Assembly: GCA_017881905.1 (NCBI GenBank)
Contig: JADGQI010000019.1
Location: 1-44,212 of the forward strand
DNA from: Chloroflexota bacterium
GTDB lineage: Bacteria > Chloroflexota > Limnocylindria > Limnocylindrales > CSP1-4
Length of the DNA: 44,212 nucleotides
Reading direction: 5' to 3'
Part shown: positions 9,637 through 18,992 of the stretch, piece by piece
How positions within the stretch are numbered: the stretch's first letter is position 1
Layout: each line of letters starts with the position of its first letter
Translations under genes and position numbers: made by a program
The notes under the pieces: model-generated
Databases searched by the model: none
The model's input: only the letters and a program-made list of their open reading frames with translations
Told to the model about the DNA's origin: nothing

Positions 9637-10386
9637 TCAGGCGTCGACCTCGGCTCGTACGCGGACCGCGACGGGTGGCCGATCCGAGTCGAGCAGGTCG
9701 ACCGCCAAGGCGAGCGCCCGTCGGACGGCGGATGGACGGTTGCGCGTACCCGCACCGACGAGCAGACCGGCCGCGCGCAGCTCGGCCAGCCGCCGCGGAG
9801 TCAGAGCGCGACCGAGGAGCGCCGCGCCGTCCGCCTGCGCCGCGCGAGTCAGCTCGATTGCAGGACCTGCCTGGAGGTCGTCGGTGTCGAGGAGAAGCAC
9901 GGTCACGATGCCGGGCAACGCGGCGCGAGCCGACCGGAGCTCGGCAGCGGAGAACCCGCAGATCGCCAACCGATCGGCCGCCGACGATGTCGCGATCCGT
10001 CGGGCCAGCGGTCCGCCGGTCCCCGGGCCCTTGGCCTCGAGGATCGCGCCGAGGGGTGGGACGCCCTCGATCCATCCCAGGAAGCCCTCGAGCGTCGGGA
10101 TCCGCTCTCCCGCGAACCTGGCTCCGAACCACGAGCCGGCATCAAGGCGCGCGAGCTCGTCCGGACGCCGCCCGTCGACCGCTCCCGACCCGTCGGTCGT
10201 CCGCTCGAGGCGGTCGTCGTGGACCAGCACGAGCGTGCCGTCGACGGCCGCTCGGACATCGGTCTCGACGTAATCGACACCGGCGGAGCGAGCCACCTCG
10301 AAGCCGGCGAACGTGTTCTCGGGGGCGAGCGCGTTCGCACCCCGGTGCCCGCCGATCCAGGTCCTGTCGCGACGATGCCAATCCAT
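9637..10386 (-). CDS. Glycerophosphodiester phosphodiesterase (GDPD family)
   Basis: GGHRGANALAPENTFAGFEVARSAGVDYVETDVRAAVDGTLVLVHDDRLERTTDG. Start set at MDWHRR (GGAG SD); ORF track starts at GTG 10422. Confidence 0.9.
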   Translation of the reverse strand: MDWHRRDRTWIGGHRGANALAPENTFAGFEVARSAGVDYVETDVRAAVDGTLVLVHDDRLERTTDGSGAVDGRRPDELARLDAGSWFGARFAGERIPTLEGFLGWIEGVPPLGAILEAKGPGTGGPLARRIATSSAADRLAICGFSAAELRSARAALPGIVTVLLLDTDDLQAGPAIELTRAAQADGAALLGRALTPRRLAELRAAGLLVGAGTRNRPSAVRRALALAVDLLDSDRPPVAVRVRAEVDA

Positions 10387-10454
10387 CGGATCCCACTCCG
10401 ATCCGGAGGTCGTGGAGGACACGATGATACCGTTCGACGGTCGTCGGTCGACCG

Positions 10455-10483
10455 CTGACCGACAAGGTGCCAGGGTGTAGAGT
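10455..10483 (+). promoter_or_regulatory. Promoter of the GntR/ABC operon
   Basis: CTGACC (10455-10460), 17-nt spacer, TAGAGT (10478-10483). Confidence 0.5.
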
Positions 10484-10491
10484 CACCGGGT

Positions 10492-10514
10492 CTCGACCGG
10501 GTCCGACGGTCGAG
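10492..10514. promoter_or_regulatory. Inverted repeat just downstream of the predicted -10, candidate operator
   Basis: CTCGACCG-GGTCCGA-CGGTCGAG, perfect 8-bp arms, upstream of the gntR start. Confidence 0.45.
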
Positions 10515-10534
10515 GTGGGCATGGAGGATGACCC

Positions 10535-11299
10535 GTGGACCGACCGTCGTTCAGCCCACCCACGGCGACCCGGGTCAAGGGGCGCGAGCACCCCGAGCCT
10601 TCGCTCGAACCGGCGGGATCCACTGAGCTCCCTCCGTTGCCCGCCCCTCGTCGTCTGGTCGAGGACGCCGCCGACATCCTTCGGGATCGCATCCTGGCCG
10701 GCGTCCTGGTCAAGGGCACCCACCTGGTCGAGGCCAGGATCGCCGCGCAGCTCAACGTGAGCCGCGGGACGGTTCGCGAGGCATTCGGCATCCTGACGAC
10801 GGAAGGGCTGATCGTCGAGGGCTCCCGCCGTGGAGCGTTCGTGGTCAGCCTGACCGAGGCCGACGTGCGCGAGATCTACGACGTTCGCGCCGCCGTCGAA
10901 GGGCGGGCCGCGCAGCTCATCGTCCGCGCCGGTCGACCTTCCGTCCTCGTCGAGCTCGAGGAGATCGTCACGGCGATGGAGATCGCCGCTCGCGCCGGAG
11001 ACACGGCTACCGTCCGCCGGCAGGACCTCGAGTTCCACGAGCGCGTGTGCATCCTGAGCGGGAACCGACGTCTGCACGACGTGTTCCTGCGCCACGTCCC
11101 GGCGGTCCAGACCCTGATCCGACACGACGATCGACTCCTCGCGGGCCAGGCCACGACGGCGCAGCATCGCCCGCTGCTCGAGGTGTTGCGCGGCGGGGAC
11201 CCGGAGGCGGCCGGGCGCGCCTTCCAACAGCACTGTGACGAGGCGCGCGACCTGGTCGCCCCGTACTTCGACCGACCAGGGGACACGACCGGTCGATGA
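10535..11299 (+). CDS. GntR family transcriptional regulator (FadR/FCD subfamily)
   Basis: wHTH LVEARIAAQLNVSRGTVREAFGILTTEGLIVEGSRRGAFV followed by FCD-like helical domain; GTG start, GGAGG 7 nt upstream. Confidence 0.9.
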   Translation: MDRPSFSPPTATRVKGREHPEPSLEPAGSTELPPLPAPRRLVEDAADILRDRILAGVLVKGTHLVEARIAAQLNVSRGTVREAFGILTTEGLIVEGSRRGAFVVSLTEADVREIYDVRAAVEGRAAQLIVRAGRPSVLVELEEIVTAMEIAARAGDTATVRRQDLEFHERVCILSGNRRLHDVFLRHVPAVQTLIRHDDRLLAGQATTAQHRPLLEVLRGGDPEAAGRAFQQHCDEARDLVAPYFDRPGDTTGR

Positions 11300-12261
11300 G
11301 CGGTTCGGTCGACGTGACGAGACGACGCTGGACGCCGCACGTGCTCACCCGCGGCGAGCGCCGCAACCTGGCCATCGGCCTGGCGTTCATCTCGCCGTGG
11401 CTCATCGGGTTCGTGTGCTTCTATCTCTATCCGGCCCTCGCCTCGTTGTACTACAGCTTCACGGACTTCCGGATCCTCCAGGAACCGAGCTTCATCGGCC
11501 TGGAGAACTACAGCCGGATGCTGAACGATCCGATCTTCTGGAAGTCGCTGGCCAATACCCTGTACCTGACCCTGCTCGGAGTGCCGCTGGCGATCATCAC
11601 CGCGCTCGGGATCGCCCTCCTCCTGAACACCAAGAGCATCCGAGGGATCGGCATCTTCCGGACGATCTTCTACCTGCCGGTCGTCGTCCCGTCGGTCGCG
11701 GCGGCCATCCTCTGGATCTGGCTCCTCAATCCCCAATACGGTCTGGTCAACGAGTTCCTGGCTCGGTTCGGGATCGAAGGGCCCAAGTGGTTCTACGACC
11801 CCGACTGGTCGAAGAACGGGATCATCCTCATGACGGTCTGGGCGGCCGGCGACGTCGTGATCATCTATCTCGGCGCGCTCCAGGGCGTGTCGAAGTCCCT
11901 CTATGAGGCTGCCGAGGTCGACGGCGCCGGGGCCTGGGCGAAGCTGCGCAACGTCACCATCCCGATGATCAGTCCGGCCATCCTGTTCAACCTCATCACG
12001 GGCGCGATCGGCGCCTTCCAGTACTTCACCCAGGCGTACGTCGTCAGCGAGGGCACGGTCGGGCGCGGCAGCGGCGCGGTCGGCGGGATCCAGAACTCGC
12101 TGCTGTTCTACGGCCTCAACCTGTACAACAACGCATTCCGCTACTTCCGGGTGGGCTACGCCTCCGCGCTCGCCTGGGTCTTGCTCCTGATCATCCTGAT
12201 CACCACCCTGGTCATGCTGCGCGCGTCACGTAACCGGGTCTACTACGAGGGCAACCGGTGA
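11296..12261 (+). CDS. ABC sugar transporter permease (MalF/UgpA type)
   Basis: Multi-TM, YEAAEVDGAGAWAKLRNVTIPMISPAILF (EAA loop); 4-nt overlap with gntR. Confidence 0.92.
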   Translation: MSGSVDVTRRRWTPHVLTRGERRNLAIGLAFISPWLIGFVCFYLYPALASLYYSFTDFRILQEPSFIGLENYSRMLNDPIFWKSLANTLYLTLLGVPLAIITALGIALLLNTKSIRGIGIFRTIFYLPVVVPSVAAAILWIWLLNPQYGLVNEFLARFGIEGPKWFYDPDWSKNGIILMTVWAAGDVVIIYLGALQGVSKSLYEAAEVDGAGAWAKLRNVTIPMISPAILFNLITGAIGAFQYFTQAYVVSEGTVGRGSGAVGGIQNSLLFYGLNLYNNAFRYFRVGYASALAWVLLLIILITTLVMLRASRNRVYYEGNR

Positions 12262-13133
12262 GGACGGCGGCCGTCGCCTCGGCCGTCCAGATCCGGCCGC
12301 ATCGCCGCCGGCGACTGACGCCGTCGCGTCTGGTCGTCTACGGCGTGCTGATGGTCCTCGCCGCGCTGTTCGCAGCCCCGTTCCTGTGGATGATCTCGAC
12401 CTCGCTCAAGACCGGACCGGCGGCGATCGCCACGCCGCCGGTCTGGATCCCGGCCGATCCGGTCTGGTCCAACTACCCGACCGCCCTGGCCAAGATCAAC
12501 TTCCCGGTGGCGTTGCGGAACACGCTGTTCTACGCGATCCCGTCGGTCGTCGGAACGGTCGGCTCGTGCTGCCTGGTCGCCTACGGATTCTCGCGGGTCA
12601 AGTGGCCCGGCCGGGACATCGTGTTCGTGATCCTGCTGGCGACGATGATGCTCAACGACCAGGTCACCTTCATCCCGCTCTACATCATCTACTCCAAGCT
12701 GGGTTGGGTCGGGACCTATCTGCCGCTGATCATCCCGACCTTCCTCGGCAACCCGTTCTTCATCTTCCTGCTCCGCCAGTTCTTCCTGGGGATCCCGACC
12801 GAGCTGTCCGATGCTGCCCGGATCGATGGCGCCAACGACCTCCGGATCCTGCTCCGGATCATCGTCCCCCTGTCCTGGCCGGCGATCATCACCGTTGCGC
12901 TGTTCACGTTCATCGACAAGTGGACGGACTTCTTCAAACCGCTCATCTACCTGCGCGACCCGGCACTCCAGCCGCTGTCGCTGGCGATCCAGACCTTCCA
13001 GTCCGCTCACAAGACCGATTGGCCGCTGTCGATGGCCGCGTCGGTCGCGATCACAGCGCCGCTCGTGGTCCTGTACTTCTTCGCCCAACGCAAATTCATC
13101 GAGGGCATCACCCTCACCGGCGTCAAGGGCTGA
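12258..13133 (+). CDS. ABC sugar transporter permease (MalG/UgpE type)
   Basis: Multi-TM, ELSDAARIDGANDLRILLRIIVPLSWPAI (EAA loop); GTG start overlapping the previous stop by 4 nt. Confidence 0.92.
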   Translation: MRTAAVASAVQIRPHRRRRLTPSRLVVYGVLMVLAALFAAPFLWMISTSLKTGPAAIATPPVWIPADPVWSNYPTALAKINFPVALRNTLFYAIPSVVGTVGSCCLVAYGFSRVKWPGRDIVFVILLATMMLNDQVTFIPLYIIYSKLGWVGTYLPLIIPTFLGNPFFIFLLRQFFLGIPTELSDAARIDGANDLRILLRIIVPLSWPAIITVALFTFIDKWTDFFKPLIYLRDPALQPLSLAIQTFQSAHKTDWPLSMAASVAITAPLVVLYFFAQRKFIEGITLTGVKG

Positions 13134-13216
13134 GAGGAGGTCGCCGGGGACGCACCAGTCGACCATGCTCCCGCTCGACGCTCGTCGGCGGGCCATCGAA
13201 GGAGGAGGAACGATCC

Positions 13217-14569
13217 ATGCGAACCCGGTCCCTAGGAACACTGCTGGCGGGCGTGGCGCTCGTGGTCGCAGCGTGCAGCGGCACGACCGCGACGTCGGCA
13301 CCCCCGGCACCTTCGACCCCGGCGGCTGGCCCATCGGTCGCACCGAGCGCACCGGCGGCGGCGGTCGACCTCGTCCTGCGCTACTGCTGGTCGGGCGAGG
13401 GCGAGGTCAAGGCGATGGAGCAGATCATCCAGGCCTGGAACGCCAGCCATCCCGAGATCCAGGTCCGCGGCATCAGCGGCTCGATCAAGATCGAGGAGAT
13501 CGCCGCATCGGTCGCCGGCGGAGCGCCGCCCGACATGGTCATCACCTGCAACAACGAGGCGATCCCGGGGTTCGCCCACGACCAGGTCATCATGCCGATG
13601 GACGATCTGCTGACGAAGATCGGCGCCGACACGAGCGACATCATCCCGGCTTCCCTCGAATGGGTGAAGTACCAGGGGAAGCTCTACGGGCTGCCCTTCC
13701 TCCAGGACGACTGGGGCTTCTACTGGAACACCGACGCGTTCAAGGAGGTCGGGCTCGATCCGGCGGTGCCGCCGAAGACGCCCGATGAGCTGTGGACGAT
13801 GGCCGAGAAGCTGACCAAGTACAACGCGGACGGCTCGCTCGCCCGGGCCGGCTTCATCCCCGATTACCCCGGCAAGAACCTGACCGAGCTGAGCCAGCTG
13901 TTCGGGTGCAAGTACTACGACGACGCCACGAAGAAGGTCACCGTCAACAGCGCCGAGTGCGTGGCCTGGTTCGACTGGTACAAGAAGTACTACGACAAGT
14001 ACAACAAGAACGGCGAGCTGACCAAGCTTGTCGCCAGCAAGGGCTCCGAGGACGAGGACCTGTTCTACACCGGCAAGGTCGCGATGGGCCTGTTCGGCGA
14101 GTGGGTCCCGGGCGCCGCGTACGCCCCGAACTTCGCTCCGAACCTCAACTACGAGACGGCGCCGTTCCCGGCCCTGAGCCCGGACGAGTACGGCGCCGGG
14201 TTCGTCAACGGCAATGCCTTCTTCATCCCGACCGGGGTCAAGAACCCTGAGGCCGCCGCGCAGTTCGGGATGTACCTGATGACGGCCGATCCCTCACGGG
14301 CGATGGCCGTCCAGAACGCCAGCGTCCCCCAGCTCAAGTCGCTGGTCACCGATCCGACCCTCACGGGGGTCAAGCACTTCGGGACGTTCCTCGACATCGC
14401 CAACCATCCCAAGACCTGGACCAACCCGATGATCTCCCAGTGGTCGGCGCTCCACGATGGGATGGACACCGCGCTCGACAGCGTGCTGACGGGCGGAGTG
14501 GCCTCGCAGAAGGCCCTCGACGATCTGGCCAAGACCATCCAGGCGGACATCGACGCCAACGGCCCCTGA
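13217..14569 (+). CDS. ABC transporter extracellular solute-binding lipoprotein (family 1)
   Basis: Lipobox LVVAAC after MRTRSLGTLLAGVA; WNASHPEIQV, GKLYGLPF, WNTDAFKEVGLDP; strong GGAGGAGG SD. Confidence 0.92.
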   Translation: MRTRSLGTLLAGVALVVAACSGTTATSAPPAPSTPAAGPSVAPSAPAAAVDLVLRYCWSGEGEVKAMEQIIQAWNASHPEIQVRGISGSIKIEEIAASVAGGAPPDMVITCNNEAIPGFAHDQVIMPMDDLLTKIGADTSDIIPASLEWVKYQGKLYGLPFLQDDWGFYWNTDAFKEVGLDPAVPPKTPDELWTMAEKLTKYNADGSLARAGFIPDYPGKNLTELSQLFGCKYYDDATKKVTVNSAECVAWFDWYKKYYDKYNKNGELTKLVASKGSEDEDLFYTGKVAMGLFGEWVPGAAYAPNFAPNLNYETAPFPALSPDEYGAGFVNGNAFFIPTGVKNPEAAAQFGMYLMTADPSRAMAVQNASVPQLKSLVTDPTLTGVKHFGTFLDIANHPKTWTNPMISQWSALHDGMDTALDSVLTGGVASQKALDDLAKTIQADIDANGP

Positions 14570-14591
14570 GCCGTCGGCCCTCCGGCGGACC

Positions 14592-14625
14592 ACGACAGGC
14601 CCGGCACCGACGCCGGGCCTGTCGT
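14592..14625. terminator. Bidirectional hairpin between convergent SBP and GDPD genes
   Basis: Perfect 14-bp stem ACGACAGGCCCGGC-ACCGAC-GCCGGGCCTGTCGT. Confidence 0.7.
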
Positions 14626-15365
14626 CATGTCCGACCGGGCCCGGAATCCGCGGCAGCGATGCGGGCCGCGACGGCGGCGACCAGAAGGTCGGGGTGATCG
14701 GAGTAGATCGCGTCGACACCCAGGTCGAGCGCTCGCTCGATCCCTTCAACGGTGTGGGCGTCCCAGGCGAACGGGCGCAGACCCGCGTCCCGCGCCCGTT
14801 CGACCAGCTCGCTGGACCAATCGCGCCAGGTCATGTTGAGGACTTCGATCCCCCGCGCGGCGAGCAGCGCGATCCGAGCGGGCAACCCCTCCGGCACGCG
14901 TCGGGGCCGGGTCGAATGGACGAGGTGGACGGTCCCGTCAAGGCGACGGACGGCGGCCAGGAGGCTGAGATCGACCGTGCAGGCATACAGTCGGTCAAGT
15001 GATCCGACCTCGGCCACGGTGGCGATCACGGCCCGAGCGACCTCGGGGTGCTGGAGATCGATCGAGATCGGTCGATCGGCGCCGACGGCGGCATACAGGT
15101 CGGCCAGGGTCGGGATCCCGTCGGCCCGCATCACCACCGCCGTGGACCGGGTCACCACCACACGTCGACCGGGCCGAGAGTACGTCCGATCGTGGACCAG
15201 CATCGGGATCCCGTCGGCGGATCGCCAGGTGTCGGTCTCGAGGCCGGTCGCACCAAGGTCGACGGCCAGGCGGAACGCTTCGATGGTGTTCTCGGGAGCC
15301 CGGCCGGATGCACCTCGATGCGCGAACAGGATGGGCCGTCCTGCCTCGCGTCGTCCGTCGCTCAC
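14625..15365 (-). CDS. Glycerophosphodiester phosphodiesterase (GDPD family), second copy
   Basis: FAHRGASGRAPENTIEAFRLAVDLGATGLETDTWRSADGIPMLVHD; GTG start at 15365; the upstream part of the 613-aa ORF is spurious. Confidence 0.9.
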   Translation of the reverse strand: MSDGRREAGRPILFAHRGASGRAPENTIEAFRLAVDLGATGLETDTWRSADGIPMLVHDRTYSRPGRRVVVTRSTAVVMRADGIPTLADLYAAVGADRPISIDLQHPEVARAVIATVAEVGSLDRLYACTVDLSLLAAVRRLDGTVHLVHSTRPRRVPEGLPARIALLAARGIEVLNMTWRDWSSELVERARDAGLRPFAWDAHTVEGIERALDLGVDAIYSDHPDLLVAAVAARIAAADSGPGRT

Positions 15366-15428
15366 GACCGTATCAAGGGTGCCGGTCCACGGTTGACAGT
15401 CTACCGGCCGACCGACCAGATTCCGGCG

Positions 15429-16172
15429 ATGCGCCTGACCGAACGGATCCACCTCGTCGGTAGTGGCGAGGCGGCGTGGGCGCTGACCGACCCGCTCGAC
15501 TCGCAGGTCTACCTGGTGACCACCCCGGACGGCCATGTCGTGGTCGACAGCGGGACCGGTCGAAGCATCGAGGCGATCCTGGCCGAAGTGCGCCGGGATG
15601 GCCTCGACCCCCTGGAGATCGGCTGGATCCTGCTCACCCACGCCCATGCCGACCATGCCGGCGGCGGTGCCGCCTGGCGCCGGGAACTCCCGTCCGTCCG
15701 GATCGCCGCCTCCGTCGAAACGGCACCGTGGCTGGCGACCGCCGACGAGGAGGCGACCAGCGTCGATCGAGCCCGCGCCGCGGGGCTCTATCCGGCCGAC
15801 TACCGGCTCGAGGCCTTCGACGTCGACCGGACCCTGACGTCGGACGAGACCCTGCGCATCGGCGATCTCGACTTCCGGGTGATCCCCTCCCCCGGCCATG
15901 CCGCCGGCCACCTGGCCTACCTGGTCGACGTCGATGGCGCCGCGACCCTGTTCTCCGGCGACGCCCTGTTCCCGGCCGGACGGATCCTCCTCCAGGACAC
16001 CTGGGACTGCGATCTGCAGGCGGCCCTCAGGTCCGTGGAACGACTGGCCAGCCTCGGGGCCGAGCGCCTGCTGGCGGGCCACCTCGAGCCGATCATCGGC
16101 GCCGCTGGACCGCATTTCACCGCGGCCATCGCGCGGATCGCCAGGCTGTCCGTGCCGGTCTCGATCGCGTGA
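15429..16172 (+). CDS. MBL-fold metallo-hydrolase
   Basis: ILLTHAHADHAGGGAAW (HxHxDH), IPSPGHAAGH, LFSGDALF. Confidence 0.9.
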   Translation: MRLTERIHLVGSGEAAWALTDPLDSQVYLVTTPDGHVVVDSGTGRSIEAILAEVRRDGLDPLEIGWILLTHAHADHAGGGAAWRRELPSVRIAASVETAPWLATADEEATSVDRARAAGLYPADYRLEAFDVDRTLTSDETLRIGDLDFRVIPSPGHAAGHLAYLVDVDGAATLFSGDALFPAGRILLQDTWDCDLQAALRSVERLASLGAERLLAGHLEPIIGAAGPHFTAAIARIARLSVPVSIA

Positions 16173-16657
16173 CCGACGGTCGCCTCGGCCCGGATGCCCA
16201 GGCCGCTCTGCTCGCTCGGCCGATCGTCGGGCGGCTGGCGACGGTCGACCCGGACGGGTACCCGGCGATGGTGCCGATCTGGTTCGAGTGGGATGGCGCC
16301 GCGGTCTGGATCGTCGCTCGAGCACGGTCTCGCTATGTCGACGACATCCGGCGCGACGCCCGGGTGGCGCTGTCGATCGTCGATCCCGACGATCCGGACG
16401 TTCGAGTGCATATCCGTGGCCGGGCCGAGGTCGTGACCGGACCGGAACCACTCGAAGGTGAGACACTCGCCCTCGCTCGTCGGCTGGCCGAACGGTACGA
16501 GGGTGCGGCCGGACTGGCCTACATCGAGGACTCGCGCTCGTGGTTGCGCTGCCTCATCCGGATCGACCCGGACAGGCTGACCGGCTGGGGCTCGGCGGAC
16601 TGGCACCCACGCTATCTCGACCCTACGCCCGATCCCGACCCAGGAGGCACCCGATGA
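16169..16657 (+). CDS. Pyridoxamine 5'-phosphate oxidase-fold (split-barrel flavin/F420-binding) protein
   Basis: LARPIVGRLATVDPDGYPAMVPIWFEWDGAAVWI; GTG start with 4-nt overlap. Confidence 0.8.
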   Translation: MTDGRLGPDAQAALLARPIVGRLATVDPDGYPAMVPIWFEWDGAAVWIVARARSRYVDDIRRDARVALSIVDPDDPDVRVHIRGRAEVVTGPEPLEGETLALARRLAERYEGAAGLAYIEDSRSWLRCLIRIDPDRLTGWGSADWHPRYLDPTPDPDPGGTR

Positions 16658-17928
16658 GCCGCTTCGATCCGCTCGCGCTGCGCCCCGAGTTCCCGGCGCT
16701 GGCACGCGAGCAGGATGGTCGCCCGGTCGTCTTCCTCGACGGACCGGGTGGTACCCAGGTGCCCCAACGGGTCATCGACGCGATCGTGCGGTACTACCGC
16801 GAGTCGAACGCCAACGATGGCGGCGCATTCGCCACGAGCCGGGCGAGCGATGCGATCGTCCACGAGGCTCACGCCGCGGTCGCCGACCTGCTCGGTGCGG
16901 CCTCCGCCGACGAGATCAAGTTCGGCTACAACATGACGACGCTGACGTTCCACGCCAGCCGGTCGATCGCCGCGACGTTCGAGCCGGGCGACGAGATCGT
17001 CGTGACGACCCTCGACCACGAGGCCAACGTATCGCCGTGGCGGGTGATCGCGGCGGACCGCGGGCTCACGGTCAGGACGGTGGACGTGGACGTCCACGAC
17101 TGCACCCTGGACCTGGCCGACCTCGAGGCGACGCTGTCCGCGCGGACACGGCTCGTCGCCGTCGGTTACGCCTCCAACGCCGTCGGCACGATCAACCCGG
17201 TCAAGCGGATCGTCGAGCTGGCGCATGCGGCGGGCGCGCTGACGTATGTCGACGCGGTCCACTACGCGCCGCACGGCCCGATCGACGTCGCGGACCTCGG
17301 CACCGACTTCCTCGCCACGTCGGTCTACAAGTGGTTCGGGCCGCACCTCGGCGCACTGTACGGTCGTACCGAGGTGCTCGATCGTCTGCCGGCCTACAAG
17401 GTGCGACCCGCCCACGATCGGTTCGAGACCGGCACCCAGGATTTCGAGGCCATCGCCGGGGCGCTGGCCGCCGTGGACTACCTGCGCACGGTCGGCGTCG
17501 CGTCCGGGACCGTGACCGCGGCCGAGGTGGCCGGCGCCTCCCGTCGGGCGCAGCTCGTCGGGTCGATGGCCGCGATCTCCGCCTACGAGCGGGAGCTGAG
17601 CCGCCGGTTCCTGTCCGAGATCTCGGGCATCCCGGGGCTTCACGTGTGGGGCATCGCGGATCCGAGCCGCGCCGCCGAGCGGACGCCGACCTTCGCCCTG
17701 ACCTTCGATGCCATCTCGCCCCGCGCGGCGGCCGAGGAGCTCGGTCGGCAGGGCATCTACGCCTGGGACGGGGACTTCTACGCGCAGGCACTCATCGAGC
17801 GCCTCGGCCTGTTCGATGGCGGCGGCGTGCTCCGGCTCGGGCTCGTCCATTACTCGACGACCGACGAGGTCGACCGGACGATCGAGGCGATCAGCCGGCT
17901 GGCCGCGGGAGCGGTCGTCTCGGCGTGA
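16654..17928 (+). CDS. Cysteine desulfurase-like aminotransferase class V protein
   Basis: FLDGPGGTQVPQRVIDAIVRYY, DHEANVSPW, YVDAVHYAPHGPIDV, SVYKWFGPHLGALYG (PLP Lys); 4-nt overlap. Confidence 0.88.
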   Translation: MSRFDPLALRPEFPALAREQDGRPVVFLDGPGGTQVPQRVIDAIVRYYRESNANDGGAFATSRASDAIVHEAHAAVADLLGAASADEIKFGYNMTTLTFHASRSIAATFEPGDEIVVTTLDHEANVSPWRVIAADRGLTVRTVDVDVHDCTLDLADLEATLSARTRLVAVGYASNAVGTINPVKRIVELAHAAGALTYVDAVHYAPHGPIDVADLGTDFLATSVYKWFGPHLGALYGRTEVLDRLPAYKVRPAHDRFETGTQDFEAIAGALAAVDYLRTVGVASGTVTAAEVAGASRRAQLVGSMAAISAYERELSRRFLSEISGIPGLHVWGIADPSRAAERTPTFALTFDAISPRAAAEELGRQGIYAWDGDFYAQALIERLGLFDGGGVLRLGLVHYSTTDEVDRTIEAISRLAAGAVVSA

Positions 17929-18974
17929 CTCCGGGCCGCCCGCCGCTTCGCGCCGCGGTCATCGGAGCGGGGTTCATCGGGCTCGATCACGCGGCGGCCT
18001 ACGCTGCCGACCCGGGCGCCGAGCTCGTCGCGGTGGTCGACCCAGAGGTCGATCGGGCGGCCGCCGCAGCGGCGATCCACGGTGCGCGCGCCTACTCGTC
18101 CGTCCCGGCGATGGTCACCGGATCCGCGCCGGATGTCGTCAGCGTGTGCGTCCCGACCGCCCTCCACCTGCCGATCGTCCTGGAGTGCGCCGCGGCCGGC
18201 CTGCACGTCCTCCTCGAGAAGCCGATGGCCGCCTCGGTCGCCGACTGTGACGCCATCGATGACGCCTGTCGGGCAGCCGGGCTCACCCTGATGGTCGGCC
18301 TCACGCACCGCTTCCACCGGGAGCTGATCGAGGCTCGCGAGCTGATCGCCGGAGGTGCGATCGGGCAGCCGACGATGGTCCAGGACGTGTTCGCCTTCGG
18401 CGAGCACGGGCCGTGGCCAGCCTGGTACTACGACCGCCGGCTGTCCGGCGGCGGCGAGCTGATGCACGACGCGGTCCACCTGGTCGACCGCCTGGCCTGG
18501 CTGATCGACAGCCCGATCGTGGAGGTCTACGGTCGGACGACCACCGGCGTGCGCGGGCTCGCGGGGGTCGAGGACGGCGGGGTCGCCGTCCTGTCGTTCG
18601 CCGACGGGACGATCGGTTCGTTGTTCGTGTTCGAGGCGAGCCACCCGCTCCGGAGCGATGCGGCCTCGGTCCCGATGCCCGGCCGTCTCGAGCTCGAGAT
18701 CCACGGCGAGCGTGGATCGATCCGGTACCGGACCTGGCACGAGCTCATCATCGATCTCGCCGGTGCCCCCAGCCGGACGGTGACCGGCGTGGCACGCGAC
18801 GAGCTGCCCCGGGAGATCGCCGAGTTCCTGGCTGCCGTCCGCGAGGGGCGCCCACCATCCGTCGGCGCGGCCGAGGGTCGTCGCGGGATCGCGGTCGTCC
18901 AGTCGATCTACGAGTCGGAACGGATCGGCCGCCCGGTCAGGGTCGACGAGCTCTTCCCGGCCGCGACGCGCTAG
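17925..18974 (+). CDS. Gfo/Idh/MocA family oxidoreductase
   Basis: AAVIGAGFIGLDHAAAYA (Rossmann), HVLLEKPMAASVADCDAI; GTG start with 4-nt overlap. Confidence 0.9.
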   Translation: MTPGRPPLRAAVIGAGFIGLDHAAAYAADPGAELVAVVDPEVDRAAAAAAIHGARAYSSVPAMVTGSAPDVVSVCVPTALHLPIVLECAAAGLHVLLEKPMAASVADCDAIDDACRAAGLTLMVGLTHRFHRELIEARELIAGGAIGQPTMVQDVFAFGEHGPWPAWYYDRRLSGGGELMHDAVHLVDRLAWLIDSPIVEVYGRTTTGVRGLAGVEDGGVAVLSFADGTIGSLFVFEASHPLRSDAASVPMPGRLELEIHGERGSIRYRTWHELIIDLAGAPSRTVTGVARDELPREIAEFLAAVREGRPPSVGAAEGRRGIAVVQSIYESERIGRPVRVDELFPAATR

Positions 18975-18992
18975 CTCGCTTCGGCCGCTTCG

